Of a DNA stretch of 64,000 bases, positions 34,923 to 43,627 are shown one piece after another. Each line of letters begins with the position of its first letter. The stretch's first letter is position 1. A program made the position numbers and the translations under genes. The stretch covers positions 186,001 through 250,000 of the forward strand of contig CP060294.1 of NCBI GenBank assembly GCA_014302835.1. Reading direction: 5' to 3'. Source of the stretch: Pedobacter sp. PAMC26386 (GTDB lineage Bacteria > Bacteroidota > Bacteroidia > Sphingobacteriales > Sphingobacteriaceae). The notes under the pieces were generated by a model. The model had not been told where the DNA came from. It was given only the letters and a program-made list of their open reading frames with translations, and ran no database searches.

Positions 34923-35983
34923 TGGACTATAACTATAAAGGATTAAGATTAGTATACTCGGGTACTGAACTTACAGAAGAATCTTCTGCGACGCTTGGTC
35001 AGGAATATAATATCGTTAATGTGGGTGATGTTTCTAAGCTGGAAGCCTATCTGAATACGCAGTCTCTTTTTTCTACACCTGATGTGATCATGATAGAAAT
35101 AGAAGATGAAGAACGTGTCTTTTCAGTCATTCATCAAATTAAAAACAATCCTCTTACCAGCGGATTGATTATTGTCTTGTTAAGTAAGACTGCTGATGCC
35201 CGGTTAAGAACACGTGCAATCAAGGCAAAAATACATGATCTTTATTTTTATCCTTACAATATGGAGGATTTAAAGGATAGATTGAATTTTCTGATTAAAT
35301 TTAAGCTGATCAAACCAAATATTGAACAGCTTTCTGTGATAAAGAAGCAAAAAGAATATCAAACTCCCAGACCAAAGAGATTTTTTGATATTGTTTCTGC
35401 AGGAGGTATTCTTTTAGTATTATCACCTGTATTGCTGATCATTGCGATTTTGATTCGTTTGGATTCCAAAGGAGCAGTAATTTATAAAAGTAAGCGTGTC
35501 GGAACTGGATACAAAATTTTTGACTTTTATAAATTTCGCTCTATGAGAGCGGGGGCTGATCAGCAGCTGAAAGATTTATCTGCACTTAATCAGTATGCAG
35601 ATGATGGAAGCGGAACAAATGCATTTGTTAAAATTAAGAACGATCCTAGAATCACGAAGCTTGGTAATTTTTTAAGGAATTCAAGTCTTGACGAATTGCC
35701 TCAACTGTTCAACGTATTGAAAGGTGACATGTCACTTGTTGGAAATAGACCATTGCCTTTATATGAAGCAGAAATGCTGACCTCAAATGAATGGTCTATG
35801 CGTTTTTTAGGCCCTTCGGGTTTAACTGGATTGTGGCAAATCAGTAAACGTGGAAAAGGAGAAATGTCAGATACTGAGCGTAAAAAACTTGATAATTTTT
35901 ATGCAAGAAACTATTCGATATGGTTTGATATCAAAATTATTCTTGGAACCTTTCCCGCGCTTTTTCAGAAAGAAAAAGTTTAA
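34922..35983 (+). CDS. Initiating sugar-phosphate transferase fused to a pseudo-receiver domain
   Basis: The 353-residue protein has two parts. Residues 1-130 look like a receiver fold without its chemistry: the phosphoacceptor site reads IMIEIEDEE instead of an Asp, and the switch Lys-Pro is Tyr-Pro (FYPYNMED). Residues 150-353 are a bacterial sugar transferase of the polyprenyl-phosphate hexose-1-phosphate type (WcaJ/PglC/EpsL): one hydrophobic helix (ILLVLSPVLLIIAILI), the KFRSMRAGA segment, and DELPQLFNVLKGDMSLVGNRPL holding the Asp-Glu catalytic pair. It would load the first sugar phosphate on undecaprenyl phosphate at the inner membrane, and so start the repeat unit. Confidence 0.9.
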   Translation: MDYNYKGLRLVYSGTELTEESSATLGQEYNIVNVGDVSKLEAYLNTQSLFSTPDVIMIEIEDEERVFSVIHQIKNNPLTSGLIIVLLSKTADARLRTRAIKAKIHDLYFYPYNMEDLKDRLNFLIKFKLIKPNIEQLSVIKKQKEYQTPRPKRFFDIVSAGGILLVLSPVLLIIAILIRLDSKGAVIYKSKRVGTGYKIFDFYKFRSMRAGADQQLKDLSALNQYADDGSGTNAFVKIKNDPRITKLGNFLRNSSLDELPQLFNVLKGDMSLVGNRPLPLYEAEMLTSNEWSMRFLGPSGLTGLWQISKRGKGEMSDTERKKLDNFYARNYSIWFDIKIILGTFPALFQKEKV

Positions 35984-36018
35984 TCACTTCTAATCAACAC
36001 CTAAAATTAATAAATAAA

Positions 36019-36699
36019 ATGAAAAAAATATCTATACTCTCATTTCTGCTCATTGCTTTATTGAGTTTTGAATCTTCTGCACAAGACACTATAATTGGCG
36101 AGGTTAATTATGGTCTTTTGGAGAAATATATACAGGCGGCCAAAGAATACTTTCCAAGGAGAAAAATATTCGATGCTAAAGTTGAAGGTGCTAAGACGGC
36201 AATACCTATAAATGCAGTTTCTTACTTAGATATTTTTAACGCTTCTTATTTTTACAGACCAGGTGAAAATACCGTTCTAAATGCTGCAAACCCTTATTCT
36301 GTAAATGGATTTCAGTTTGGTGTAAATATTAACCTGGGTAATTTCCTTCAGAAACCTTATTTGGGAAAAAAAGCTAGAGCGGAATATAAAGTGGCAAAGC
36401 TAGAAGCTCAGGAGTATGATACTTCTCTTGCGATAGAGGTGAAAAAAAGATATTATAACTACGTTCAGCAGATTAGCCAATTGAAAATCAACACTCAAAG
36501 TGTTCAGGATAACAAAAACGTAGCTGATAATTTGAAATATAAATTTGAAAAAGGCGAACTTTCTCTTGATGTTTATAATCAGTCGAGGATAAACCTGGCA
36601 TCTGCTAATACAGCAAAAATCCAATCTGAAGTAAATCTTTTAGTAGCTAAAGATGCGTTAGAAGAGATAGTTGGCAGACCGTTATCAGATTTTAAATAA
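36019..36699 (+). CDS. Short TolC-like outer-membrane export protein
   Basis: The 226-residue protein has a signal peptide (ILSFLLIALLSFESSAQ) and one TolC-type half: FGVNINLGNFLQKPY as the membrane strand region and a long helical hairpin (AEYKVAKLEAQEYDTSLAIEVKKRYYNY, then SQLKINTQSVQDNKNVADNLKYKFEKGELSLDVYNQ). Normal TolC proteins have two such repeats and about 450 residues, so this one is half-size and would need more subunits per channel. It precedes the chain-length regulator and probably forms part of the export path across the outer membrane in place of a Wza-type protein. Confidence 0.75.
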   Translation: MKKISILSFLLIALLSFESSAQDTIIGEVNYGLLEKYIQAAKEYFPRRKIFDAKVEGAKTAIPINAVSYLDIFNASYFYRPGENTVLNAANPYSVNGFQFGVNINLGNFLQKPYLGKKARAEYKVAKLEAQEYDTSLAIEVKKRYYNYVQQISQLKINTQSVQDNKNVADNLKYKFEKGELSLDVYNQSRINLASANTAKIQSEVNLLVAKDALEEIVGRPLSDFK

Positions 36700-36723
36700 A
36701 TAAATAGGAGTAATTTTTTTCAG

Positions 36724-38877
36724 ATGGATTTTAAGGCATTTTTAAAACATATTAACAGATATAAGTGGATTATCATTATAGTTCCACTTGTGACATTATG
36801 TATTACATATTTTATGGTGAAGAACCTGCCTAAGCAGTTTAGTTCTGAAGCACAGATATCAACTGGTCTGGTGGATCAGTCTAAGCAATTAGCTGCTGGA
36901 CAGAATCAGAATATGGATTACTTTAAAACCAGTCAGCAATTTGCTAATATCATTGAAAAGATAAAGATGAAAAAAATCATGAGTATCCTTTCATATCACC
37001 TTATTCTTCATGATTTAGAAAATCCTAAGAGCCCGTTTAAAAAATATAGTGATAAACTGGACTCTCTTCCATCTGACAAAAAAAACCAGCTGATTACTCA
37101 GTACCAGGAAAAACTGCTTAAAAAAGAAACCCTGGCACTTTCTGATAAAGGGAATAATGATTTATATAATTTTGTGGCTTCTATGGGCTACGATGAAACC
37201 AGTATTAATAAAAATCTGACGATTAACCGTGGTGATGGCAGTGATTTTATTAATGTGACTTACGTTTCCCCGAACCCTGCATTATCTGCCTTTCTGGTGA
37301 ATACACTGACTACTGAATTTATTGTGAATTACGGTCAGGATGTTAACTTTAATCAAAATAACTCTATTTCCTTACTGGATTCATTGCTAAAGAAAAAAGA
37401 AGGCGTGATGAACCAGAAGAATGCTGCACTGAAGAACTTTAAAATGGCTAATGGTGTACTTAATTTGGACAAACAATCTGAGATTGCCTATACACAGATC
37501 TCTCAGAATGAAGATCGCAAAGCGCAGGCAATAAGAGATATACAAGCAAACCAGGGAGCCATTTCAGCTATAGAGTCTAAATTAAGAGGTAAAGATGCAT
37601 ATATTGGAGGCAATGTCGGTTCTGAAAACAGAGAGATTGTTGATATTAAAAATCAACTGAATGTTGCTAATGCCCATTATATCGATGGCAACTTTAAAGT
37701 GAGTGATAAGAAAAAAATGGATTCACTAACGAGTATACTCAATGCAAAGACTTTACGTAATTCAGATAATAATATTGTGGATCCTACAGCATCTAAGCAA
37801 AATCTGATTCAACAAAGATCTAATTTGGAAGTAACCATGAACCAGGCGAAAAGCAGTATCGTTTCTATTGATAGAGAGTTGTCACAATTAAAAGCGAAAT
37901 ATAATACAATGGTGCCTTTTGATGCTGGTATACAGAATTTTGAAAGAGATGCAGATCTGGCAACAAAAGATTATATGGATGCTTTGAACCGTTACAATCA
38001 AACGAGAACTGAACAGAACATTGGAGTAAAATTAAACATTGCACAGGTAGGATTGATAGGAACTCCGGAGCCTTCTAAGCGTTTATTATATATTGCGCTT
38101 TCTGGTTTTTCAAGTTTTTCTCTTTGTTTTATAGCAGTTGTAGCGTTATTCTTTCTGGACAACACAATTAATAACTCTAAGCAGCTGATCAATGCTACAA
38201 ATTTACCTGTAATTGGTAATTTAAGCTATGTGAATACAGATGGTAAGTCATTAAAAAGTATATGGAATGATACTGAAAAACCAAAATTCATAGCCTTTAA
38301 GAACTTGCTGCGTTCTCTTAGACTTGAGTTGACCAATTTCATGGATGCTGATGAAAGCAGGATTCTTGGAATTACCAGTCTTGGGGCTGGTGAAGGAAAA
38401 TCTTTTATTGCTTCCAGTCTTGCTCATGCTTTTGCTATGACAGGAAGGAAAGTCTTACTGATAGGCGGAGAAACTCAGCAGGTTGAAAACGCTGATACCA
38501 AGGAGCTGGCTGTAAGGGATAATTTTGAAACTTTCCTTATTAAAAGAGAGATTCAAACCCAGGATTTGATTACAGTTCTTAACAAGAACAAAGACAATAC
38601 TTCTCTTCTGGAGATTCAGAGCTCCAAAAATCTTAAAGCTGGATTTGATGTGTTAAGAAAGGGATTTGATTTGATAATTATTGATATTAACAGTTTACAG
38701 GATATTAGTGTGGCAAAGGAGTGGTTGATGTTTACCGAAAAGAATATTGCTGTTTTTGAGGCTGGAAAGTCTTTATCAGATGCGGATAAAGAATTGTTAG
38801 TATATTTAAGAGAACAGCCCGGATTTATTGGGTGGGTATTGAATAAAATTAAACTTAACGAGAAATTTAAGTCGTAA
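36724..38877 (+). CDS. Wzz/GumC-like chain-length regulator with BY-kinase-like domain
   Basis: This 717-residue inner-membrane protein has an N-terminal helix (WIIIIVPLVTLCITYFMV), a long periplasmic region with coiled-coil stretches (about 60-440), a second helix (LLYIALSGFSSFSLCFIAVVALFFL) and a cytoplasmic ATPase-like domain. The Walker A loop is SLGAGEGKS (552-560, Lys559) and Walker B is LIIIDINSL. The Walker A' motif, normally an Asp-rich LLIDxD, reads LLIGGETQ, and the C terminus (KLNEKFKS) has no tyrosine cluster, so tyrosine autophosphorylation looks unlikely. It would set polymer length and connect polymerisation to export. Confidence 0.9.
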   Translation: MDFKAFLKHINRYKWIIIIVPLVTLCITYFMVKNLPKQFSSEAQISTGLVDQSKQLAAGQNQNMDYFKTSQQFANIIEKIKMKKIMSILSYHLILHDLENPKSPFKKYSDKLDSLPSDKKNQLITQYQEKLLKKETLALSDKGNNDLYNFVASMGYDETSINKNLTINRGDGSDFINVTYVSPNPALSAFLVNTLTTEFIVNYGQDVNFNQNNSISLLDSLLKKKEGVMNQKNAALKNFKMANGVLNLDKQSEIAYTQISQNEDRKAQAIRDIQANQGAISAIESKLRGKDAYIGGNVGSENREIVDIKNQLNVANAHYIDGNFKVSDKKKMDSLTSILNAKTLRNSDNNIVDPTASKQNLIQQRSNLEVTMNQAKSSIVSIDRELSQLKAKYNTMVPFDAGIQNFERDADLATKDYMDALNRYNQTRTEQNIGVKLNIAQVGLIGTPEPSKRLLYIALSGFSSFSLCFIAVVALFFLDNTINNSKQLINATNLPVIGNLSYVNTDGKSLKSIWNDTEKPKFIAFKNLLRSLRLELTNFMDADESRILGITSLGAGEGKSFIASSLAHAFAMTGRKVLLIGGETQQVENADTKELAVRDNFETFLIKREIQTQDLITVLNKNKDNTSLLEIQSSKNLKAGFDVLRKGFDLIIIDINSLQDISVAKEWLMFTEKNIAVFEAGKSLSDADKELLVYLREQPGFIGWVLNKIKLNEKFKS

Positions 38878-38941
38878 TTTTATGAGGGAAGGTGTTTCGG
38901 CACTTCCTTAGAATTCGGTTTTCTTATTTTATAAATAAAGA

Positions 38942-40399
38942 ATGGATAAAGCGGCATCGTTTTATAAAAGCAATAAGCTAAGCATCATTATATTATCAAT
39001 AGTAATAGTAATTTGTTTAGGCATTTGTTTATTCGTCGTTGATCTTGGTATTCTTCTACCTGTTGCAGTAATTGGTGTTTCCTGTTTGATTGCAATTCAG
39101 ATTTCGTTTATCAAAAACCCTAAACTAATTATCTGGGTACTTGTATTCTATTGTTTTACTTTTGGTATTCTTGGGAGGGAAATCGGACATTTCCCTTTCG
39201 GAACTTTGCAGGACGGAATGCTTTTACTGGGATGGTTAACATTGATTTTTACAGCCGATCAGCACGATTGGAAGCTGCTAAAAAATGATACCGTTATTTT
39301 GATGCTGATCTGGTTTTTGATCAGCGTTTTTGAAGTGGCAAATCCTGCAGGGGCAAGTGTCCAGGGATGGCTTCAGGAAATTCGTGCTGCAGCTTTGTAC
39401 CCCTTTATGATTGTTCCTCTTGGTTTCATGCTCTTAAAAAAGAATAAAGATCTAAACGTATTTTTATATCTTATTATAGGTCTTTCTCTGCTTGCTTCAC
39501 TGAATGGTATCAAACAACTATATGTAGGCCCGTCACCAGGTGAACAACGATTTCTGGATGAGGGAGGTAATGTTACACATATATTATGGGGCAGACTGAG
39601 GGTGTTTTCGTTTTATAGTGATGCGGGACAGTTTGGTGCATCTCAAGCACATATTGCACTAATAGCCTTAGTGCTGGCTTTGGGACCATTTAAGATATGG
39701 AAACGGGTACTTCTTTTTATTGCTGCAATGATTATGATTTATGGAATGCTGATTTCCGGTACAAGGGGAGCATTATTCGCACTCGTAATTGGCGCATTTC
39801 TTGCTATTGTACTGAGTAAACAGTTTAAGATTATTATTATTGGCGGATTAATCGCATTTTCTCTTTTATTTGTCCTTAAATATACAACCATAGGTAATAC
39901 TAATTATCAGATTTTTAGGTTAAGATCTGCTTTTGATCCAAAAGAGGCTTCTTTAAATGTACGTTTGATGAATCAGCAGATTTTGCGCGAATATTTAGGA
40001 AGCAGACCATTAGGAGGCGGACTTGGAGTTATTGGAGTCTGGGGAGAAACCTATAACAGAGATAAGTTCCTTTCCACTGTGCAGCCAGATAGCTACTGGG
40101 TAAAAGTATGGGCAATGTACGGAATAATTGGTTTTACTATCTGGATCTGTATCATGATGTATATTTTGGGGAAATGTTGTGGTATAGTATGGAGGATAGA
40201 AGACAAAGGGTTGAAAATAAAAGCAATGGCTTTGACATCAGGTTTTGCGGGGATATTAATTTGCAGTTATGCAAATGAGGTAATCAATACAGCACCTTCT
40301 TCTTATGTCGTCTATATCTCCTGGGTTTTTGTATTAATAAGCCCGAAACTGGAAGAAGAGCTCAAACAACAGAAAAATAAAAACTTAAATTTAGTATAG
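38942..40399 (+). CDS. O-antigen ligase/polymerase-like membrane protein
   Basis: The 485-residue protein has about 11-12 hydrophobic helices and the large periplasmic loop typical of the Wzy/WaaL superfamily. Signatures are GTRGALFALVIGAFLAIVL (the conserved GxR motif near the middle) and, later, RPLGGGLGVIGVWGE with the following loop. It would polymerise lipid-linked repeat units or ligate them to an acceptor in the periplasm. In this operon the polymerase role is more likely because a Wzz-like and a flippase gene are present. A weak hairpin (38887-38907) precedes it. Confidence 0.85.
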   Translation: MDKAASFYKSNKLSIIILSIVIVICLGICLFVVDLGILLPVAVIGVSCLIAIQISFIKNPKLIIWVLVFYCFTFGILGREIGHFPFGTLQDGMLLLGWLTLIFTADQHDWKLLKNDTVILMLIWFLISVFEVANPAGASVQGWLQEIRAAALYPFMIVPLGFMLLKKNKDLNVFLYLIIGLSLLASLNGIKQLYVGPSPGEQRFLDEGGNVTHILWGRLRVFSFYSDAGQFGASQAHIALIALVLALGPFKIWKRVLLFIAAMIMIYGMLISGTRGALFALVIGAFLAIVLSKQFKIIIIGGLIAFSLLFVLKYTTIGNTNYQIFRLRSAFDPKEASLNVRLMNQQILREYLGSRPLGGGLGVIGVWGETYNRDKFLSTVQPDSYWVKVWAMYGIIGFTIWICIMMYILGKCCGIVWRIEDKGLKIKAMALTSGFAGILICSYANEVINTAPSSYVVYISWVFVLISPKLEEELKQQKNKNLNLV

Positions 40400-40401
40400 A
40401 A

Positions 40402-40488
40402 ATGCCATTTGAAATTTTTGCTGTTCCTGCTTTAATTTGTTTTCTTCTTGGGGTATTCAAGGGATTCAAAGTAATGAATAAAAATTAG
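40402..40488 (+). CDS. 28-residue single-helix membrane peptide
   Basis: An ATG two bases after the ligase stop opens a 28-codon frame ending at TAG 40486-40488. The product is a short hydrophobic helix (residues 5-19, IFAVPALICFLLGVF) followed by a basic tail (KGFKVMNKN), the layout of small inner-membrane peptides with the tail in the cytoplasm. It lies between and in the same direction as the ligase and acyltransferase genes (14 bp before the latter). It could modify the polymerase or be a leader peptide. The assignment rests on position, length, start and membrane-like composition only. Confidence 0.45.
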   Translation: MPFEIFAVPALICFLLGVFKGFKVMNKN

Positions 40489-40501
40489 TTACCTATCTAT
40501 C

Positions 40502-41134
40502 ATGTCTCTTGTTTCGAAAATAAAATCTAATCCTGCCTTAAAGCAGTTAGTACTTCGGTTAATGATTCCGGCTAACGAACATCGTCCCAGATTATGGGTG
40601 AGATTGCTGATTAATCCTTTCATTCACAAGAGAGGAAAGGACTCTATTATAAGAAAGAGGACAAGGATGGATGTATTTCCCTATAATAAATTTAGCCTGG
40701 GTATAAAATCTGTTATTGAAGATTTTGCGACGATTAATAATGGAGTAGGAGATGTGATTATTGGTAGCCAGACGATTATTGGATTGGGAAATGTGATTAT
40801 CGGACCTGTTGTAATTGGTAATGAGGTAATGCTTGCTCAGAATATAGTTGTTTCTGGTTTGAACCATGGTTATGAGGATATTCGTATTTCTCCGCGGCAG
40901 CAAAAAGAAACGAGTAAACAGATTACTATTTCGGATGATGTCTGGATAGGTTCAAATACTGTAATTACTGCAGGAGTAACTTTAGGTAAACATTGTATCA
41001 TTGGAGCAGGAAGTGTAGTTACGAAGGATATTCCTGAATTTTCAGTGGCAGTTGGTAATCCCGCAAAGGTAATTAAACAGTATAATCATGTCACTGGTAT
41101 GTGGGAGCGGGTAAGTTCTCCGAAAAATAATTAA
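40502..41134 (+). CDS. Hexapeptide-repeat acyltransferase
   Basis: The 210-residue protein is a left-handed beta-helix acyltransferase: repeated [LIV]-G-x4 units such as VIIGSQTIIGLGNVIIGPVVIG and VWIGSNTVITAGVTLGKHCIIGAGSVVTKDIPEFSVAVGNPAKVI are characteristic of the galactoside/xenobiotic O- and N-acetyltransferase branch. The His in VSGLNHGY is a likely catalytic residue. It would acetylate a sugar of the repeat unit, using acetyl-CoA in the cytoplasm. It is 7 bp before the next glycosyltransferase gene. Amino-sugar N-acetylation in the Fdt-type pathway is another possible job. Confidence 0.88.
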   Translation: MSLVSKIKSNPALKQLVLRLMIPANEHRPRLWVRLLINPFIHKRGKDSIIRKRTRMDVFPYNKFSLGIKSVIEDFATINNGVGDVIIGSQTIIGLGNVIIGPVVIGNEVMLAQNIVVSGLNHGYEDIRISPRQQKETSKQITISDDVWIGSNTVITAGVTLGKHCIIGAGSVVTKDIPEFSVAVGNPAKVIKQYNHVTGMWERVSSPKNN

Positions 41135-41140
41135 TAAGTT

Positions 41141-42394
41141 ATGGTGGAAAGAACTGACCACTCAGGTGATCGTAAACTAAATAGAAACAGTATAAAAGGC
41201 CGGGATATTATTGTCGTCGGACAACAGCCCTGGGATACAGAAATAGGGAGCAATTGTAAAAATATAGCTTTAGAATTCAGTAAAAATAATAGAGTACTTT
41301 ATGTTAACTCGCCGCTTGACAGAATTACTTTATGGAGAAATAAGCAAGAGCCTAAGACTAGTAAAAGGCTGGCGATAATTAAGGGTAAGGAGGATGGGTT
41401 AGTCCACATTCAGCACAATATCTGGAATTTCTATCCTGATTGTATGGTGGAATCTATCAATTGGATCAGTAATACTAAAATATTCAATTTTTTTAATAAG
41501 TTAAATAATAGGAAGTTAGCCTATTCTATTCAGAAGGCGATCAAGGAGCTTGGTTTTAAAGATTTTATTCTTTTTAACGATAACGAGATATTTAAAGGAT
41601 TTTTTCTAAAGGATTTTCTAAAACCTGCTGTTAGTATTTATTATTCGAGAGATTATATGGTAGCCGTGGATTACTGGAAAAAACACGGTGTACAGCTTGA
41701 ACCAGAATTAATTGCTAAGAATGACCTCTGTGTTGCCAATTCAACATTCCTTGCTGAATATTGCGGGCAGTTTAATCCTAACTCCTTTGATGTAGGTCAA
41801 GGTTGCGATCTTGATATCTTTGTTGAGAATAAGGTGAAGAAAGCTCCCATGGACCTGACTACCATTAAGGGGCCTGTAGTTGGTTATGTGGGCGCATTAC
41901 AAAGTATAAGATTAGATCGGGATATTATTGCTCACATTGCCTCATTAAGGCCGCAGTGGACAATAGTGTTGGTGGGGCCGGAAGATGAACTGTTTAAAAT
42001 GAGTAATTTGCATCAGTTCGAAAATGTTTTATTCACGGGATCTAAACCAATCAGTGAATTGCCAGACTACATTAATTTTTTTGATGTGTGTATCAATCCA
42101 CAACTGATCAATGAAGTGACTATCGGAAATTACCCGCGTAAAATTGATGAATACCTGGCTATTGGTAAACCGGTAGTGGCGACGGCAACAAAGGCTATGG
42201 AAACCTTTAGTGATTTCGTTTACCTTGCACAAAATAAGGAAGAATATATTTTACTGATTGAAAAAGCATTGAAAGAGAATTCAAAAGTGAAAGAGCAGGA
42301 GCGGAGAGAATTTGCTCTGGAACATACCTGGGAAAATAGCGTTGCTAAAATATATGGTGCTTTAAATAATTACAATAATAAATACTCTTTTTAG
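41141..42394 (+). CDS. GT-B glycosyltransferase (GT4-like)
   Basis: This 417-residue protein is a GT-B glycosyltransferase. The N-terminal domain opens with IIVVGQQPWDTEIGSNCKNIA, and the donor domain contains GPVVGYVGALQSIRLDRDIIAHI, WTIVLVGPEDELF, NVLFTGSKPISELPDYINFFDVCINP and the EYLAIGKPVVATA segment with the conserved Glu region of GT4 enzymes. It would add one sugar of the repeat unit at the cytoplasmic face. The sugar is unknown. It sits in the continuous forward run of exopolysaccharide genes. Confidence 0.88.
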   Translation: MVERTDHSGDRKLNRNSIKGRDIIVVGQQPWDTEIGSNCKNIALEFSKNNRVLYVNSPLDRITLWRNKQEPKTSKRLAIIKGKEDGLVHIQHNIWNFYPDCMVESINWISNTKIFNFFNKLNNRKLAYSIQKAIKELGFKDFILFNDNEIFKGFFLKDFLKPAVSIYYSRDYMVAVDYWKKHGVQLEPELIAKNDLCVANSTFLAEYCGQFNPNSFDVGQGCDLDIFVENKVKKAPMDLTTIKGPVVGYVGALQSIRLDRDIIAHIASLRPQWTIVLVGPEDELFKMSNLHQFENVLFTGSKPISELPDYINFFDVCINPQLINEVTIGNYPRKIDEYLAIGKPVVATATKAMETFSDFVYLAQNKEEYILLIEKALKENSKVKEQERREFALEHTWENSVAKIYGALNNYNNKYSF

Positions 42395-42400
42395 AATTAT

Positions 42401-43591
42401 ATGGAATTTGTTTTTGTCTTTTGGGTTGTTTTTCAGGTTTTAGTCGGTATAAATTTAATCCTTCCACTAATACTGTACATCCTTCGTGTTTTCAAAAAGA
42501 GAGCTATTCTTAATCCTATAGCGGAACATGTACATGATTATGCAGTAATTGTGACGGCGTATGAGCAGACTATACTCTTACCCTCAGTTGTAGACTCTAT
42601 TTTAAAATTGAACTACAGCAATTATATGATCTATGTAGTTGCTGATAAATGTGATATATCGGGTCTGAACTTTAATGATGAAAGGGTGATTTTGCTTAGA
42701 CCTGAAGAAACACTGGCTAGTAATACTAAATCACACTTTTATGCAATCAATAATTTTAAAAGGGCACATGATTACCTGACAATTATTGATAGTGATAATT
42801 TAGTAGATCCTGAATATTTGAATGAGCTGAATAAATTTTTTGATTCACAATTTATAGCAGTGCAAGGTGTTAGAAGTGCTAAGAATTTGAATACCAGTTA
42901 TGCCTGTCTGGATGAGGCTGGTGATATGTATTACCGTTTCATTGATAGAAAACTTATGTTTGATGTTGGTTCTTCGGCATCTCTTGCTGGCTCAGGGATG
43001 GCATTCAGTACGGCTTTTTATAAAGAATGTCTGGAGTATCTGGATATTGAGGGAGCTGGATTTGATAAGGTTTTGCAGATGGAGATTTTGAATAGGGGGC
43101 ATCGTATTGCTTTCGCTGAAAATGCGGTAGTATATGATGAGAAAACTTCTAAGTCAGGACAGCTTGTAAATCAGCGTGCAAGATGGATTAATACTTGGTT
43201 TAAATATGCAGGTAAAGGAGTGAAACTGGTTGGCACGGGATTGAAGAATTTAAATAGAAATCAGTTTTTATGCGGATTGGTTTTTTCCAGACCACCTCTT
43301 TTTATTGTCGTAAGCTTTTCGGGTTTATGTATATTAATTGATCTGTTGTTTTTTCCTCAACAACTGTTTTTTTGGTTATTCGCGGTTCTGTCTTTCTTTT
43401 ATATATTCTTTGTATCGTTAAGCTATTTTAAAGCGCCAAAAATTATTTATCAATCACTCATTAGAATACCTGTATTTATATTTTATCAGATTTTATCGCT
43501 TCTAAAAGCAAAGAAGGCCAATAAAATTTCTACCGCAACACAGCATTACTACGAAAGTAAAATTGATGATGTGGACAAAACGGCGCATTAA
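42401..43591 (+). CDS. Membrane-bound GT2 glycosyltransferase
   Basis: The 396-residue protein has an N-terminal hydrophobic segment, a GT-A catalytic domain and three C-terminal transmembrane helices (FIVVSFSGLCILIDLLFF, LFFWLFAVLSFFYIFFV and FIFYQILSLL). The catalytic part has AVIVTAYEQT at the donor site, LTIIDSDNLVDP as the DxD, and QRARWINTWFKYAG resembling the QxxRW motif of processive GT2 enzymes such as cellulose and hyaluronan synthases. It could make or extend a chain. It is co-directional with its neighbours, 6 bp after the previous gene. Confidence 0.88.
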   Translation: MEFVFVFWVVFQVLVGINLILPLILYILRVFKKRAILNPIAEHVHDYAVIVTAYEQTILLPSVVDSILKLNYSNYMIYVVADKCDISGLNFNDERVILLRPEETLASNTKSHFYAINNFKRAHDYLTIIDSDNLVDPEYLNELNKFFDSQFIAVQGVRSAKNLNTSYACLDEAGDMYYRFIDRKLMFDVGSSASLAGSGMAFSTAFYKECLEYLDIEGAGFDKVLQMEILNRGHRIAFAENAVVYDEKTSKSGQLVNQRARWINTWFKYAGKGVKLVGTGLKNLNRNQFLCGLVFSRPPLFIVVSFSGLCILIDLLFFPQQLFFWLFAVLSFFYIFFVSLSYFKAPKIIYQSLIRIPVFIFYQILSLLKAKKANKISTATQHYYESKIDDVDKTAH

Positions 43592-43627
43592 TTTATCGGG
43601 GATACTGGGTTTTAAAATTTATCAAAC

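Noticed and set aside
38887..38907. Hairpin between the Wzz-like and ligase genes as a terminator
   Set aside because: The stem is only seven pairs with a bulge and no T run; at most a weak attenuator, so not listed as a terminator.
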